Below, piece after piece: positions 41,977 through 51,488 of a stretch of DNA of 64,000 nt (position 1 is the first letter of the stretch; every line of letters starts with the position of its first letter). The stretch lies in NCBI GenBank assembly GCA_041917055.1, contig JAYRYJ010000012.1, positions 33,198-97,197 on the forward strand, in the 5' to 3' direction. The stretch comes from Pseudaquidulcibacter sp041917055. GTDB lineage: Bacteria; Pseudomonadota; Alphaproteobacteria; Caulobacterales; Aquidulcibacteraceae. Both the position numbers and the translations under genes were made by a program. The notes under the pieces are model-generated. The model did not search any database, had not been told where the DNA came from, and worked only from the letters and a program-made list of their open reading frames with translations.

Positions 41977-42762
41977 CTACAATTCATTTGCGACTTTATG
42001 AAAACCAAACGATTTTGCAATTTTACGATGGGTTTCGTCGATTTCGCCGCTTAGGTAAAAACTGCTCTTAACCGCGCCAATACTCCTTCCCAAACTTAAA
42101 ACCTCTCCTAGGCGTCGTGCGATTGCATTACCTGAATCTATCCAATTTATCGTTCGGGAAATTGACTCTGCCATTGGGGTTCTCAAGAAAGGATAATGCG
42201 TGCAAGCGAGAACAATAGTATCAATATCTTCGCCGCCATTTTGCGTCATTAATCCGTCTATTGCGTCCCTCACCGCATTTTCGTCCAATTGATTTGTCAG
42301 AAGGAATTCTTCGGCGGCATTCGCAAGTTTTGGCGGGCCATATCTAATAACGCGGCAGCCTTGGGCAAAATCTTCAATCAATTGGTCAAAATATGCCGTA
42401 CCAATCGTGCGCGGGGTTGCCAAAACGCCAATAGTTTTGGTCTTAGAAATAAGACACGCAGGTTTTATGGCAGGCACGACGCCAATAATGGGAATATTAC
42501 TAATTTGACGAATTCGATATAGCGCGATTGTGGACGCAGTATTACAGGCAATTATGGCGGCTTTGGCACCACTTTTTTCTATTCCCTTGACTACAATCGT
42601 TGGAATTCTATCCAAAAGTTCCAAATCGCTTTTTGCCCCATAAGGGAAAAACGCATTGTCCGCCAAATAATCAATCTCGACATCAAGGTTTAGGCGCGAA
42701 ATCTCATTCAGTATTGAAAGCCCACCCAAGCCCGAATCGAAAACCAATATTTTTTGACGCAT
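41977..42762 (-). CDS. murI: glutamate racemase
   Basis: Makes D-glutamate for peptidoglycan. The two catalytic cysteines are in AIIACNTASTIAL and TIVLACTHYPFLR, and the N-terminal DSGLGGLSIL motif is clear. 261 residues, normal length. Divergent from ftsZ across about 190 bp; the ftsQA genes that usually precede ftsZ are absent here. Confidence 0.95.
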   Translation of the reverse strand: MRQKILVFDSGLGGLSILNEISRLNLDVEIDYLADNAFFPYGAKSDLELLDRIPTIVVKGIEKSGAKAAIIACNTASTIALYRIRQISNIPIIGVVPAIKPACLISKTKTIGVLATPRTIGTAYFDQLIEDFAQGCRVIRYGPPKLANAAEEFLLTNQLDENAVRDAIDGLMTQNGGEDIDTIVLACTHYPFLRTPMAESISRTINWIDSGNAIARRLGEVLSLGRSIGAVKSSFYLSGEIDETHRKIAKSFGFHKVANEL

Positions 42763-42888
42763 TTCTATTCACATAGAGCAATTTCAAAAAAATAAAATCA
42801 GTAACAATTTTCCATTACTCGATTACGCCGTGCGGCTTTAGAAATTATATTCAAAAATTACATTAAATTACTGCATTAACTACGAATA

Positions 42889-42903
42889 TTAACCAAGACT
42901 TAA
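42889..42903. promoter_or_regulatory. CtrA-like box upstream of ftsZ
   Basis: TTAA, seven bases, TTAA (42889-42903) matches the spacing of the alphaproteobacterial CtrA cell-cycle regulator site. It lies about 50 bases before the ftsZ ATG. In Caulobacter CtrA represses ftsZ directly. AT-rich context makes chance matches possible; other TTAA pairs nearby have spacing 9. Confidence 0.45.
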
Positions 42904-42953
42904 GCAAATTTGTTGATTGTTGGTTAAATCTTTTTCCACGGGAGCCTCGGGCA

Positions 42954-44423
42954 ATGGCAATTCGTCTTAACGCGCTAAAAACAACTGAACTTTCACCTCG
43001 TATCGTCGTATTTGGTGTCGGCGGCGCCGGTGGTAATGCTGTAAACAATATGATCGATGATAGTTTGCAAGGCGTCGATTTCGTCGTTGCAAATACCGAT
43101 TCTCAGGCTTTGGCGCGTTCTAAGGCAGAGCGTCGCATTCAAATCGGTCTTAACACCACCCAAGGCTTGGGCGCTGGCGCTAATCCGCAAATCGGTATGG
43201 CTGCTGCAGAAGAAAGCCAAAATGAGATTGTTGAACAATTGGGCGATGCCCATATGGTTTTCATCACTGCGGGCATGGGTGGCGGAACCGGAACCGGCGC
43301 TGCACCAACTATTGCCAAAATTGCGCGTGAAATGGGAATTTTAACTGTCGCTGTTGTCACTAAGCCTTTCGATTTCGAAGGCCCGCGCCGCATGAATATG
43401 GCGGAGCAAGGATTGGCTGAACTTCATAAATCTGTCGATACTTTGATTGTCATTCCAAACCAAAATCTTTTCCGTGTCGCAAATGATAAAACCACTTTCC
43501 AAGCCGCATTCCAAATGGCTGACAAAGTTCTGCATTCGGGCGTTCGCGGCGTAACAGATTTGATGATTATGCCTGGCCTAATCAATCTTGACTTTGCCGA
43601 TGTTAAATCAGTTATGTCGGGAATGGGCAAAGCCATGATGGGAACCGGCGAAGCATCAGGCGAAAATCGTGCTGTTATGGCTGCGAATGCCGCTATTAAT
43701 AATCCGCTTTTGGAAGATGTCTCTTTGAAAGGTGCAAAAGCCGTTCTTATTAATATTACCGGCGGCTATGACATGACGCTTTATGAATTTGATGAAGCGG
43801 CAAACACCGTAAAAGCCGAAGTTGACTCAAACGCCAATATTATTGTCGGCTCAACTTTTGATGAAAGCCTTGAAGGTGTTATTCGCGTTTCTGTAGTTGC
43901 ATCAGGAATTGAAAGTTCAAGTGTCGAACAGCCAATTCCTTCAATCGCGACACCACCAGTGAAAGCTGCAACTCCGTCAATTCAAACTGTGCGCATTACC
44001 ACTCCGAATATTCCAAAACCGATTGAGACAATTGCGCCACAACCGCAATACCAGGCTCCGATTGCCGCACAACCGCAAATGCAACCCCAAACCCAACCAC
44101 AAGCGCAATACGACAATCATTATGACCATGGCGCACATGAGCGTATGGTTCATCACGCAAATTTGGAACAAGCTGCAAATCGCACTCAACAGCAGCCTGT
44201 ATATCAACAAGCAAGACAAGAAGCACCGCGTCAACAGGCACACGAGCCAAATCATGCCGCTCGCCCAAGTGCTGACAGCCTTTGGGGTATTTTCGGCAAA
44301 CCAAAACCACGCAATATTATGGGCGAAGAAGTAAGAGCTGAAGAAATTGAATCAAATCATTTCGTAACTGAAATGGATGATGATTTATCAATTCCTGCAT
44401 TTCTTCGTCGCCAAGCGAATTAG
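42954..44423 (+). CDS. ftsZ: cell division protein FtsZ
   Basis: Tubulin-like GTPase that forms the division ring. The GTP-binding core spans about residues 15-320, with FGVGGAGGNAVNNMI, the tubulin signature AGMGGGTGTGAAP and the synergy loop LINLDFADVKSVM. A Gln/Pro-rich linker of about 140 residues follows, and DLSIPAFLRRQAN is the conserved C-terminal peptide that binds FtsA and other partners. The gene stands alone, divergent from murI, and ends at a strong terminator. The linker is shorter than that of many alphaproteobacterial FtsZ proteins. Confidence 0.97.
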   Translation: MAIRLNALKTTELSPRIVVFGVGGAGGNAVNNMIDDSLQGVDFVVANTDSQALARSKAERRIQIGLNTTQGLGAGANPQIGMAAAEESQNEIVEQLGDAHMVFITAGMGGGTGTGAAPTIAKIAREMGILTVAVVTKPFDFEGPRRMNMAEQGLAELHKSVDTLIVIPNQNLFRVANDKTTFQAAFQMADKVLHSGVRGVTDLMIMPGLINLDFADVKSVMSGMGKAMMGTGEASGENRAVMAANAAINNPLLEDVSLKGAKAVLINITGGYDMTLYEFDEAANTVKAEVDSNANIIVGSTFDESLEGVIRVSVVASGIESSSVEQPIPSIATPPVKAATPSIQTVRITTPNIPKPIETIAPQPQYQAPIAAQPQMQPQTQPQAQYDNHYDHGAHERMVHHANLEQAANRTQQQPVYQQARQEAPRQQAHEPNHAARPSADSLWGIFGKPKPRNIMGEEVRAEEIESNHFVTEMDDDLSIPAFLRRQAN

Positions 44424-44450
44424 AATTAGAAGCATGCACTCCCAAATAAA

Positions 44451-44478
44451 CCCGCAACTTCAAGGTTGCGGGTTTTTT
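44451..44478 (+). terminator. Rho-independent terminator after ftsZ
   Basis: CCCGCAAC and GTTGCGGG form an 8-bp GC-rich stem with a 6-nt loop, followed by TTTTTT. It begins about 28 bases after the ftsZ stop codon. Confidence 0.9.
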
Positions 44479-44536
44479 GTGTCTTGTCAAAACAAACAGA
44501 GCGGTGATAATTCAAGTGAGACAAGAATGGGAAAAT

Positions 44537-45010
44537 ATGACTGAAACTCTTAAACCGATAAATCCCCAAAACGTCCCGCCACGCGCCAAACGTTCAATCT
44601 ATCCTGAACCATTTGCTACTAAAATTGGGCTGCGCGACAAACGAATTCTTGGTGACTTGTTTGGTATCAGCAATTTCGGTGTTAATTTTACAACACTTGC
44701 GCCGATGGCGCAGAGTGCGTTGAAACACGCCCATACGACACAGGACGAATTTATTTATATCATTGAGGGAAATCCGACGCTCTATATAGGTTGCGAAGAA
44801 TTCACCCTTAGTGCAGGTGAAGTTTTCGGTTTTGCAAAAGGCGGCGCAGCACATCATTTGGTAAATAATACAGATAAAACAGTTACTTATCTTGAAATAG
44901 GTGACCGCGCGCCAAATGATATTTGCGCCTATCCCGATGATGATTTGAAGGCGCAAGCGGACGAAAACGGCAAGTGGCAATTCACGCATAAAGACGGAAC
45001 GCCATATTAA
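44537..45010 (+). CDS. cupin-domain protein
   Basis: A 157-residue single-domain cupin. Motif 1 appears as KHAHTTQDEFIYIIEGNPTL, with histidines and Glu for metal binding, and motif 2 as LSAGEVFGFAKGGAAHHLVN. An in-frame start 20 codons upstream falls in the ftsZ terminator, so I use the later ATG. Stands alone between ftsZ and lpxC, whose usual close linkage it interrupts. Enzymatic role unknown; related proteins are often described as sugar-binding or dioxygenase-like. Confidence 0.8.
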   Translation: MTETLKPINPQNVPPRAKRSIYPEPFATKIGLRDKRILGDLFGISNFGVNFTTLAPMAQSALKHAHTTQDEFIYIIEGNPTLYIGCEEFTLSAGEVFGFAKGGAAHHLVNNTDKTVTYLEIGDRAPNDICAYPDDDLKAQADENGKWQFTHKDGTPY

Positions 45011-45159
45011 TTGTTTCAATTTCTGTCACAATTCGCAACATTCATTGTTTTGCCCTAGCCAAATTTATATTGCAAATCCATGATGTGGTTTCGCGCGTGC
45101 AGCATTTATTCATATTCGCGCTGCTAAACTGGCAAATAAAGCAATAATTGCTAAAAAGA

Positions 45160-46086
45160 ATGGATTTGAAAGTGCAATATAACGTGGTTTCACAATTGCA
45201 AAAAACATTAAAAGGCAAAACCTCAAGCATTGGGGTTGGTCTGCATTCTGGCAAACGTGCAAAACTTACTATTTGCCCGGCGCCGATTGATACTGGCTAT
45301 GTTTTTATTCGCACTGATATGCCTGCTGCTATTGCGCGCGTTAAGGCCTTTGCTGATTTCGTGACCGCCACCCAATTGGGCACAACCATCACAAATGCGC
45401 ATGGCGTAAGTGTTGCAACTATTGAACATATTCTCGCGGCTTTGAACGGCATGGGCATTGATAATGCGATTATTGAAATCGATGGCCCCGAAGTTCCTAT
45501 TCTTGACGGTTCGTCTGAACCATTTGTTGAAATGATTTCCTCTGTCGGCCTTCGCACTCAAGCTGCACCCCGCCGTCAAATTGAAGTTTTGCAAACTATT
45601 GAAGTTAAAGACGGCAGTAAATTCGCGCGCCTTGAACCTTATGACGGGTTTTCGGTTGAGGTTGAAATTCACTTTGCCGCTAAAATCATTGGTCATCAGC
45701 GCGGTAAATTCGAAATCGCGGGTTCAGGCTTCGCCGATGATTTGGCACGCGCGCGCACTTTCGGCTTTTTGCATCAAATTGATGAAATGCGTGCCAAAGG
45801 GCTTGGCCTTGGTGGTTCAATCGACAATGCAATTGTTATTGACGGCGATGAAGTGCTTAATGAAAACGGTTTGCGTTTCGACGACGAATTTGCACGCCAC
45901 AAGGCCCTTGATGCTGTTGGCGACCTTGCTTTGGCAGGCGCACCATTGAAAGCGCGCTATGTATCACGCTTGGGCGGTCACGCATTAAATGTTGCCTTGG
46001 TAAAAGCGCTTTTAGCAAACCCAGATGCATGGCGCTGGTCCGTTGCCCCATTGAATGTAGAATTGATGGCAGCGGCGGGGATTTAG
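45160..46086 (+). CDS. lpxC: UDP-3-O-acyl-N-acetylglucosamine deacetylase
   Basis: Zinc deacetylase of the committed step of lipid A synthesis. The 308-residue protein has SIGVGLHSGKRAKL, the metal site TIEHILAAL and DDEFARHKALDAVGDL, and the signature FGFLHQIDEMRAKGLGLGGS with DNAIVID. ATG is preferred to a TTG four codons upstream. It acts upstream of the LPS exporter encoded at 3-8 kb. bamD follows after about 105 bases. Confidence 0.96.
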   Translation: MDLKVQYNVVSQLQKTLKGKTSSIGVGLHSGKRAKLTICPAPIDTGYVFIRTDMPAAIARVKAFADFVTATQLGTTITNAHGVSVATIEHILAALNGMGIDNAIIEIDGPEVPILDGSSEPFVEMISSVGLRTQAAPRRQIEVLQTIEVKDGSKFARLEPYDGFSVEVEIHFAAKIIGHQRGKFEIAGSGFADDLARARTFGFLHQIDEMRAKGLGLGGSIDNAIVIDGDEVLNENGLRFDDEFARHKALDAVGDLALAGAPLKARYVSRLGGHALNVALVKALLANPDAWRWSVAPLNVELMAAAGI

Positions 46087-46191
46087 CGCCTTCCATTAAA
46101 AATCCGACATTATTGTGCAATTTGTGACAATCGGGCTTTCTAATTTTCAAATCTGCTTGTAAACAGTTCGCGCATCATAAATGGCGTTTAA

Positions 46192-47076
46192 ATGACTTAT
46201 AAAAAATTCAAATCTTCATTGTCAGTATTTGCGGTTTCGGCGCTTCTGGCGGTTACGGCGTGCCAATCGTCTCAACTTGGCAAAACTACTGCCCCCGTCT
46301 ATATCGAACGCCCGGTCGAGGCGCTTTATAATGAGGCACGCTTCAAATTAGACAAAAAAGACTATGCCGAGGCTGTTTTGGGCTTCGAAGAAGTTGATCG
46401 TCAACACCCATCTTCTGAATGGGCGCGCCGCGCGATTTTAATGTCGGCCTATGCCAATTATGCGCAAAATAAATACGAGGAGGCAATCGCCGCCTCAATG
46501 CGTTATATTCAAATGTATCAAGGTTCGGAAGATAATTCGGCCTACGCCTATTATTTGATTGCGATTTGCTATTTTGAACAAATCGTTGATGTCGGTCGCG
46601 ATCAAAGAATGACCGAACTCGCTTTGGCCTCTCTTTATGAAGTGACACAAAGATATCCAAAATCGGTTTATGCCAAAGATGCGCGCCTAAAAATGGATAT
46701 GACACGCGACCAATTGGCCGGTAAGGAAATGGAAATCGGTCGATTTTATTTAAATGAATCCCAGCCATTGGCGGCAATTGGGCGTTTTAAGCGCGTGATT
46801 GATATTTACCAAACAACTTCCCACGTCCCCGAAGCCCTTCATCGTTTGATTGAAGCATATTTGACTTTGGGCATTGTCGATGAAGCCAATCGCATTGGCT
46901 CTGTTTTGGGTTATAATTACCCAGGCTCCGAATGGTATGAAAAAAGCTATAAATTGCTAACTTCAAAAGGCTTAGAACCTAAAGACAAGCCAAAAAAATG
47001 GCAATTGTTCAAAGCCAAAACTCCAAAAGCCGAAAAACCAAAAAAGGGCAGCGCTTTAAAGCCTGAAGGCGTTTAG
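46192..47076 (+). CDS. bamD: outer-membrane assembly lipoprotein BamD
   Basis: Essential lipoprotein of the BAM complex that inserts beta-barrels in the outer membrane. A signal peptide ends at the lipobox LAVTACQSS (Cys about 24). The TPR region starts near residue 42 (ALYNEARFKLDKKDYAEAVLGFEE) and continues through AIGRFKRVIDIYQTTSHVPEALHRLIEAYL, the usual five-TPR layout. The Lys/Pro-rich C-terminal tail is species-specific. Lies between lpxC and recN, the order of other alphaproteobacteria. Confidence 0.94.
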   Translation: MTYKKFKSSLSVFAVSALLAVTACQSSQLGKTTAPVYIERPVEALYNEARFKLDKKDYAEAVLGFEEVDRQHPSSEWARRAILMSAYANYAQNKYEEAIAASMRYIQMYQGSEDNSAYAYYLIAICYFEQIVDVGRDQRMTELALASLYEVTQRYPKSVYAKDARLKMDMTRDQLAGKEMEIGRFYLNESQPLAAIGRFKRVIDIYQTTSHVPEALHRLIEAYLTLGIVDEANRIGSVLGYNYPGSEWYEKSYKLLTSKGLEPKDKPKKWQLFKAKTPKAEKPKKGSALKPEGV

Positions 47077-47151
47077 CCTTTCGCGCTATCCTTAAATAAC
47101 GCTTTGGCGACGAAGCGCTATCGCATCTGCGGTAGAGCATATAATTTGACG

Positions 47152-47215
47152 GCGTGTAATACGAGGGATTTATCCAAAAACTGCTTCACACAATCCGTGA
47201 AAGTCTCTAATAAAA
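47152..47215. repeat. possible remnant of the palindromic element before recN
   Basis: GGCGTGTAATACGAGGGATT closely matches the region just inside the left end of the element at 7973-8238 (GGCGTGTGATGCGAGGGATT). It is followed by CCAAAAACTGCTTCACAC, which recalls the tandem hairpin core near 26.9 kb, and ATCCGTGAAAG. There is no matching right end, so this is at most a decayed, deleted copy. Confidence 0.4.
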
Positions 47216-47218
47216 ACT

Positions 47219-48925
47219 ATGCTTAAAGAAATCTCGATTCGTGATGTTGTCTTGATTGAAACTCTGGATTTAGAGCTGCAAAGCGGGTTTATTGCCCTAA
47301 CTGGGGAAACCGGCGCGGGTAAATCAATTCTAATCGATGCTTTGGGCCTGGCACTTGGCGAACGCGCTGATAAGGGTTTGGTTCGCAATGGTTCGCAACG
47401 CGCAATCGCGGGCGCGACATTTGATATTTCGCAAAATGAACTGGCAAAATTCATTCTCAATGAAAGTGACATTGAGTTTGAGAATGATGAATTAGTATTG
47501 CGCCGATCGGTCGGCATAGATGGCAAAAGTCGCGCTTTTGCCAATGATGTGCCTGTCTCCTTGGCAGTAGTGCGAAAACTGACCGCCGCATTATTGGAAA
47601 TCCACGGTCAACATTCGGCAATCGGCTTAATGGATATTTCAAAGCATATTGAAATGCTCGATATCTATCTTTGTGCCCATGATGGCGATTTTTTAGAAAA
47701 ACAAAAAGCGCTTGCCCACACATATTATTTATTCAAAGAAAAAGAAAAAGCCTTTGACGAAGCACAAAAGGCCTTAGGGAAATCGGGGGCGGAGCGCGAT
47801 TATTTAGCCCATGTTTTGGTCGAAATTGAACGCCTCGCACCAATTGTCGGCGAAGACAAGGAATTAGACGAAAAACGCCGCTTTTTAATGGGTTCGGAGC
47901 GCATTGTTTCCGCCATTAAAGAAGCGGATGATTTAATCCAAAATGGCAAAGTTGAGACCATACTTGGCAATGCCGCGCGCGCTTTATCTAAAATTGGCCG
48001 TATAGAAGGTGATGCGGCGGCGAAATTAAATAATTTATTGGAAAGTGCCGCTATTTCTTTGGAAAAGTCACAAACCGAACTTTCTGAATGTTTGGGGTTT
48101 TTACAATCAGCAGGGCACAATATTGAACTTGACCCAAAGGAATTAGAGCATATCGAAGAACGCCTCTTTGCCCTTCGGGGAATGGCGCGCAAACATAATG
48201 TCGGCGTTGAACAATTGCCGGCACTGTTGATTGAAACAAAGGCAAAATTAGAGGCGATTGATAATTCCGATATTCATTTCCAAAAAGCCAAAAATGAACT
48301 TAGTGCGGCGCTAAAAGAATACCAAAAACGTGCCAATGAAATGAGCGAGGCGCGAAATAAAGGCGCGAAACAACTTGAAGCCGCGATTATGGCTGAATTA
48401 CCACCGCTAAAACTCGAAAAAATGAAATTCCGATGCGCCATCGAAAGCGATTTGGAAAGAATTTCGGTTTCGGGCTTTGACAAAGTGCGGTTTGAAATCG
48501 CGCCCAATCCCGGCGCGGGTTTTGCCGCTTTGGACGCCATTGCATCGGGCGGGGAATTGTCACGCCTTTCTTTGGCGCTAAAACTTGTTCTAAGCGAAGG
48601 AAACGGCACTTTGGCGCTGGTTTTTGATGAAGTGGATCAAGGAATAGGCGGCGCGACCGCCGACGCCGTTGGCAAGCGCCTTCGTAGTTTGGCAAAAAAT
48701 GCCCAAGTTATTTGCGTTACCCACTCACCCCAAGTTGCCGCGCGCGCGCATTTCCATTTGCGTATTGAAAAGATTGAAAAAGACGGTCAAACTAAAACCA
48801 ATGTCCGCCCTTTGAAGGAAAGCGAAAGAGAAACCGAAATCGCGCGCATGTTGTCAGGTGAAGACATAACTACTGAAGCCAAAATGGCGGCGATTTCCCT
48901 TCTAAAACAAGGGCAATCGGAATGA
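47219..48925 (+). CDS. recN: DNA repair protein RecN
   Basis: SMC-like ATPase in double-strand break repair. The Walker A motif is TGETGAGKSILIDAL, coiled-coil arms extend from about residue 160 to 390, and the C-terminal head has the signature SGGELSRLSLALKLVL and Walker B LVFDEVDQGIGG. 568 residues, typical length. Its stop overlaps the ligA start (ATGA), so the two repair genes are translationally coupled. Confidence 0.96.
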   Translation: MLKEISIRDVVLIETLDLELQSGFIALTGETGAGKSILIDALGLALGERADKGLVRNGSQRAIAGATFDISQNELAKFILNESDIEFENDELVLRRSVGIDGKSRAFANDVPVSLAVVRKLTAALLEIHGQHSAIGLMDISKHIEMLDIYLCAHDGDFLEKQKALAHTYYLFKEKEKAFDEAQKALGKSGAERDYLAHVLVEIERLAPIVGEDKELDEKRRFLMGSERIVSAIKEADDLIQNGKVETILGNAARALSKIGRIEGDAAAKLNNLLESAAISLEKSQTELSECLGFLQSAGHNIELDPKELEHIEERLFALRGMARKHNVGVEQLPALLIETKAKLEAIDNSDIHFQKAKNELSAALKEYQKRANEMSEARNKGAKQLEAAIMAELPPLKLEKMKFRCAIESDLERISVSGFDKVRFEIAPNPGAGFAALDAIASGGELSRLSLALKLVLSEGNGTLALVFDEVDQGIGGATADAVGKRLRSLAKNAQVICVTHSPQVAARAHFHLRIEKIEKDGQTKTNVRPLKESERETEIARMLSGEDITTEAKMAAISLLKQGQSE

Positions 48926-51246
48926 GCAAATCGCGCGACATTGCCATCGACGCACTTACAATTGACGAGGCGCGCGCGGAATTATCGGCTTTGGCGGAGG
49001 AAATCGCGTTTCATCGCAATGCATATTACCAAGACGATGCACCAATCATAAGTGATGCCGAATTTGACGCTTTGGAACGGCGCAATGCCCTTATTGAACA
49101 GCGTTTTCCCAAATTAATCCTTGCCAATTCGCCTTCAAAATCCGTGGGTGCGAAGGCAAGCGTTAAGTTCAAAAAATACAGCCATTCCGTGCCAATGTTA
49201 TCGCTTGATAATGCTTTCACCGACAATGATATTCATGATTTTTTCGCTCGCGCACGGCGATTTTTGAATTTTGACGCTGAGCAAAGCCTTGAATTCACTG
49301 CGGAACCGAAAATCGACGGGCTTTCATTATCCATCACCTATGAAAATGGCATTTTGAAAACCGCCGCAACCCGTGGTGACGGTAAAGAGGGCGAAGATGT
49401 AACCGCAAACGTCCTACAAATTCCCGATATTCCAAATCAATTGGCAACAAATACCCCCCCTGCCCGCATAGAAATTCGCGGCGAAGTCTATATGTCGGAT
49501 GCGGGTTTTGCAGCGCTTAACCAAAAACAAATGGAAACAGGTGCGCAGATTTATGCCAATGCACGCAATGCGGCGGCGGGTTCGTTGCGCCAATTAGATC
49601 CCGCGATTACCAAATCCCGCCCCTTAAATTTCTTTGCTTATGCGATTGGTGAAGCCATTGGTTTTGCGCCCGAAACCCAATGGCAATTGATTGAGATTTT
49701 CCGCGATTGGGGCTTTAAGACCAATCCATTAATGCGAAAATGCGCCACGCCCGATGATGCCCTTCAATATTATGCTGAAATGGGCGAAAAGCGCGAAACC
49801 ATTGGCTATGACATTGACGGTATTGTCTATAAAATCAATGATATTGTTCTTCAAAACCGCCTTGGAATTGTTACACGTTTTCCGCGTTGGGCGATTGCGC
49901 ATAAATTCCCGCCAAAGCCATCAAAGACCATTCTCGAGGCCATTGATATTCAAATCGGGCGCACTGGCGTTTTAACGCCTGTCGCGCGCTTAAAACCTGT
50001 GGCGGTTGGCGGGGTTATGGTGTCAAATGCCACCTTACATAATGAAGATTATATCAAAGAACTTGATCTGCGCATCAATGACTGGGTTTGGGTGCAACGC
50101 GCGGGCGATGTTATTCCGCAAATAACAGGCGTAATTAAAGAATTGCGACCCAGCAATGCGCAGGTTTTTGAGTTCCCACATGTTTGTGAATGCCCGCTTA
50201 AAACCAAAATCCACCGCATTACGGATACAGTTTCCGGCGAGGCCGAAGTTGCACAAAGATGTTCGGGCGAATATGATTGCCCATTCCAAAAACAGAGGCA
50301 TTTGGAACATTTTGTTTCGCGCACCGCCTTTGACATTGACGGCCTTGGCCCACGCCAAATTGAGATTTTCATACAAAACAATCTGATTGCCGAACCCGCC
50401 GATATTTTCAAACTACATGAAAAGCGCGATGCAATTGCCAAAATTGAAGGTTTTGGCGACACATCTATTAACAATTTAATCCAAGCAATTGAAAATAGGC
50501 GTGAAATAGCATTGGAACGGTTTTTATTTTCGCTAGGTATCCGCCACATTGGGCAAACGACCGCCGGGCTTTTAGCGCGCCATTTTGAGAGTTTTGAAAA
50601 TTTTCGCGCCGCGATTAAAGATGCAACAATTGGTGCTCCAAATGATGCCTATCTAAAACTAAGCACGATTTCAGGAATTGGCGATATTGCGCGCGAAAAA
50701 TTGTTTGAGGCCGTGATAGAGGGCGAAGGTCTTTTTGGTGATAATCGCGTTGATAAGTCCCGCATCGCAAAAAAAACTATGGAGGCGTTGAAAGCACATT
50801 TTGCCGACCAGCAGGAGATTGAAAGCCTCGTGATTTCCGCTTTTCATGGTCGTCCAAAGCCATCATATCTTGAAATTGCCGCTCTTGACGGTATGGGCAC
50901 AGTCGCGCTTGACGCCCTAATCGAATTTTTCACCACACCGCGCGCACTTGAGGGTTTGGAGAATTTATTATCGCAAGTAAAAATCCAAAACGCCGAACGC
51001 GCGGCATCGGATTCAAATGTGTCAGGCAAAATCGTGGTTTTCACCGGAACTTTGGAAACCATGTCACGCGAAGAGGCAAAGGCACAGGCCACAAGATTAG
51101 GCGCAAAAGTTTCGGGTTCAGTATCAGCCAAAACCGATTATGTTATTGCGGGAGCAGAGGCCGGCTCAAAACTCACAAAGGCGCAGGCCTTAGGCGTAAA
51201 AGTATTAAGTGAGGCGGAATGGAATGCACTAATCGGTAACATTTAA
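48922..51246 (+). CDS. ligA: NAD-dependent DNA ligase
   Basis: Seals nicks with NAD. Domains in order: Ia (YYQDDAPIISDAEFDAL), the nucleotidyltransferase with catalytic Lys in AEPKIDGLSLS, the OB fold, a zinc finger with cysteines in CECPLK and CSGEYDCPF, helix-hairpin-helix repeats (about 470-640), and a C-terminal BRCT domain (GKIVVFTGTLETMSREEAKA). 774 residues is longer than E. coli LigA because of insertions in the HhH region. ATGA overlap with recN. Confidence 0.97.
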   Translation: MSKSRDIAIDALTIDEARAELSALAEEIAFHRNAYYQDDAPIISDAEFDALERRNALIEQRFPKLILANSPSKSVGAKASVKFKKYSHSVPMLSLDNAFTDNDIHDFFARARRFLNFDAEQSLEFTAEPKIDGLSLSITYENGILKTAATRGDGKEGEDVTANVLQIPDIPNQLATNTPPARIEIRGEVYMSDAGFAALNQKQMETGAQIYANARNAAAGSLRQLDPAITKSRPLNFFAYAIGEAIGFAPETQWQLIEIFRDWGFKTNPLMRKCATPDDALQYYAEMGEKRETIGYDIDGIVYKINDIVLQNRLGIVTRFPRWAIAHKFPPKPSKTILEAIDIQIGRTGVLTPVARLKPVAVGGVMVSNATLHNEDYIKELDLRINDWVWVQRAGDVIPQITGVIKELRPSNAQVFEFPHVCECPLKTKIHRITDTVSGEAEVAQRCSGEYDCPFQKQRHLEHFVSRTAFDIDGLGPRQIEIFIQNNLIAEPADIFKLHEKRDAIAKIEGFGDTSINNLIQAIENRREIALERFLFSLGIRHIGQTTAGLLARHFESFENFRAAIKDATIGAPNDAYLKLSTISGIGDIAREKLFEAVIEGEGLFGDNRVDKSRIAKKTMEALKAHFADQQEIESLVISAFHGRPKPSYLEIAALDGMGTVALDALIEFFTTPRALEGLENLLSQVKIQNAERAASDSNVSGKIVVFTGTLETMSREEAKAQATRLGAKVSGSVSAKTDYVIAGAEAGSKLTKAQALGVKVLSEAEWNALIGNI

Positions 51247-51488
51247 AAATGCGCATCCAGTTTTGCATATGCCGAGAGACCAAACACCCAATTACGCCAT
51301 AATGGGTTTCAAACAATATTTATTAAACCCGACCAATTTTTTTGGCAGCGGTTTATTGTCGTTTAGGAAATGTGTTTTTTTCACTAAGAAGTCGCAATAC
51401 CCTTACTTTCGAGTTGCAAACAGTAAATAAATTGTTAACAATAATGATTATCAAATAATACCGACAGCAATAAATATCAGGGATTCCA

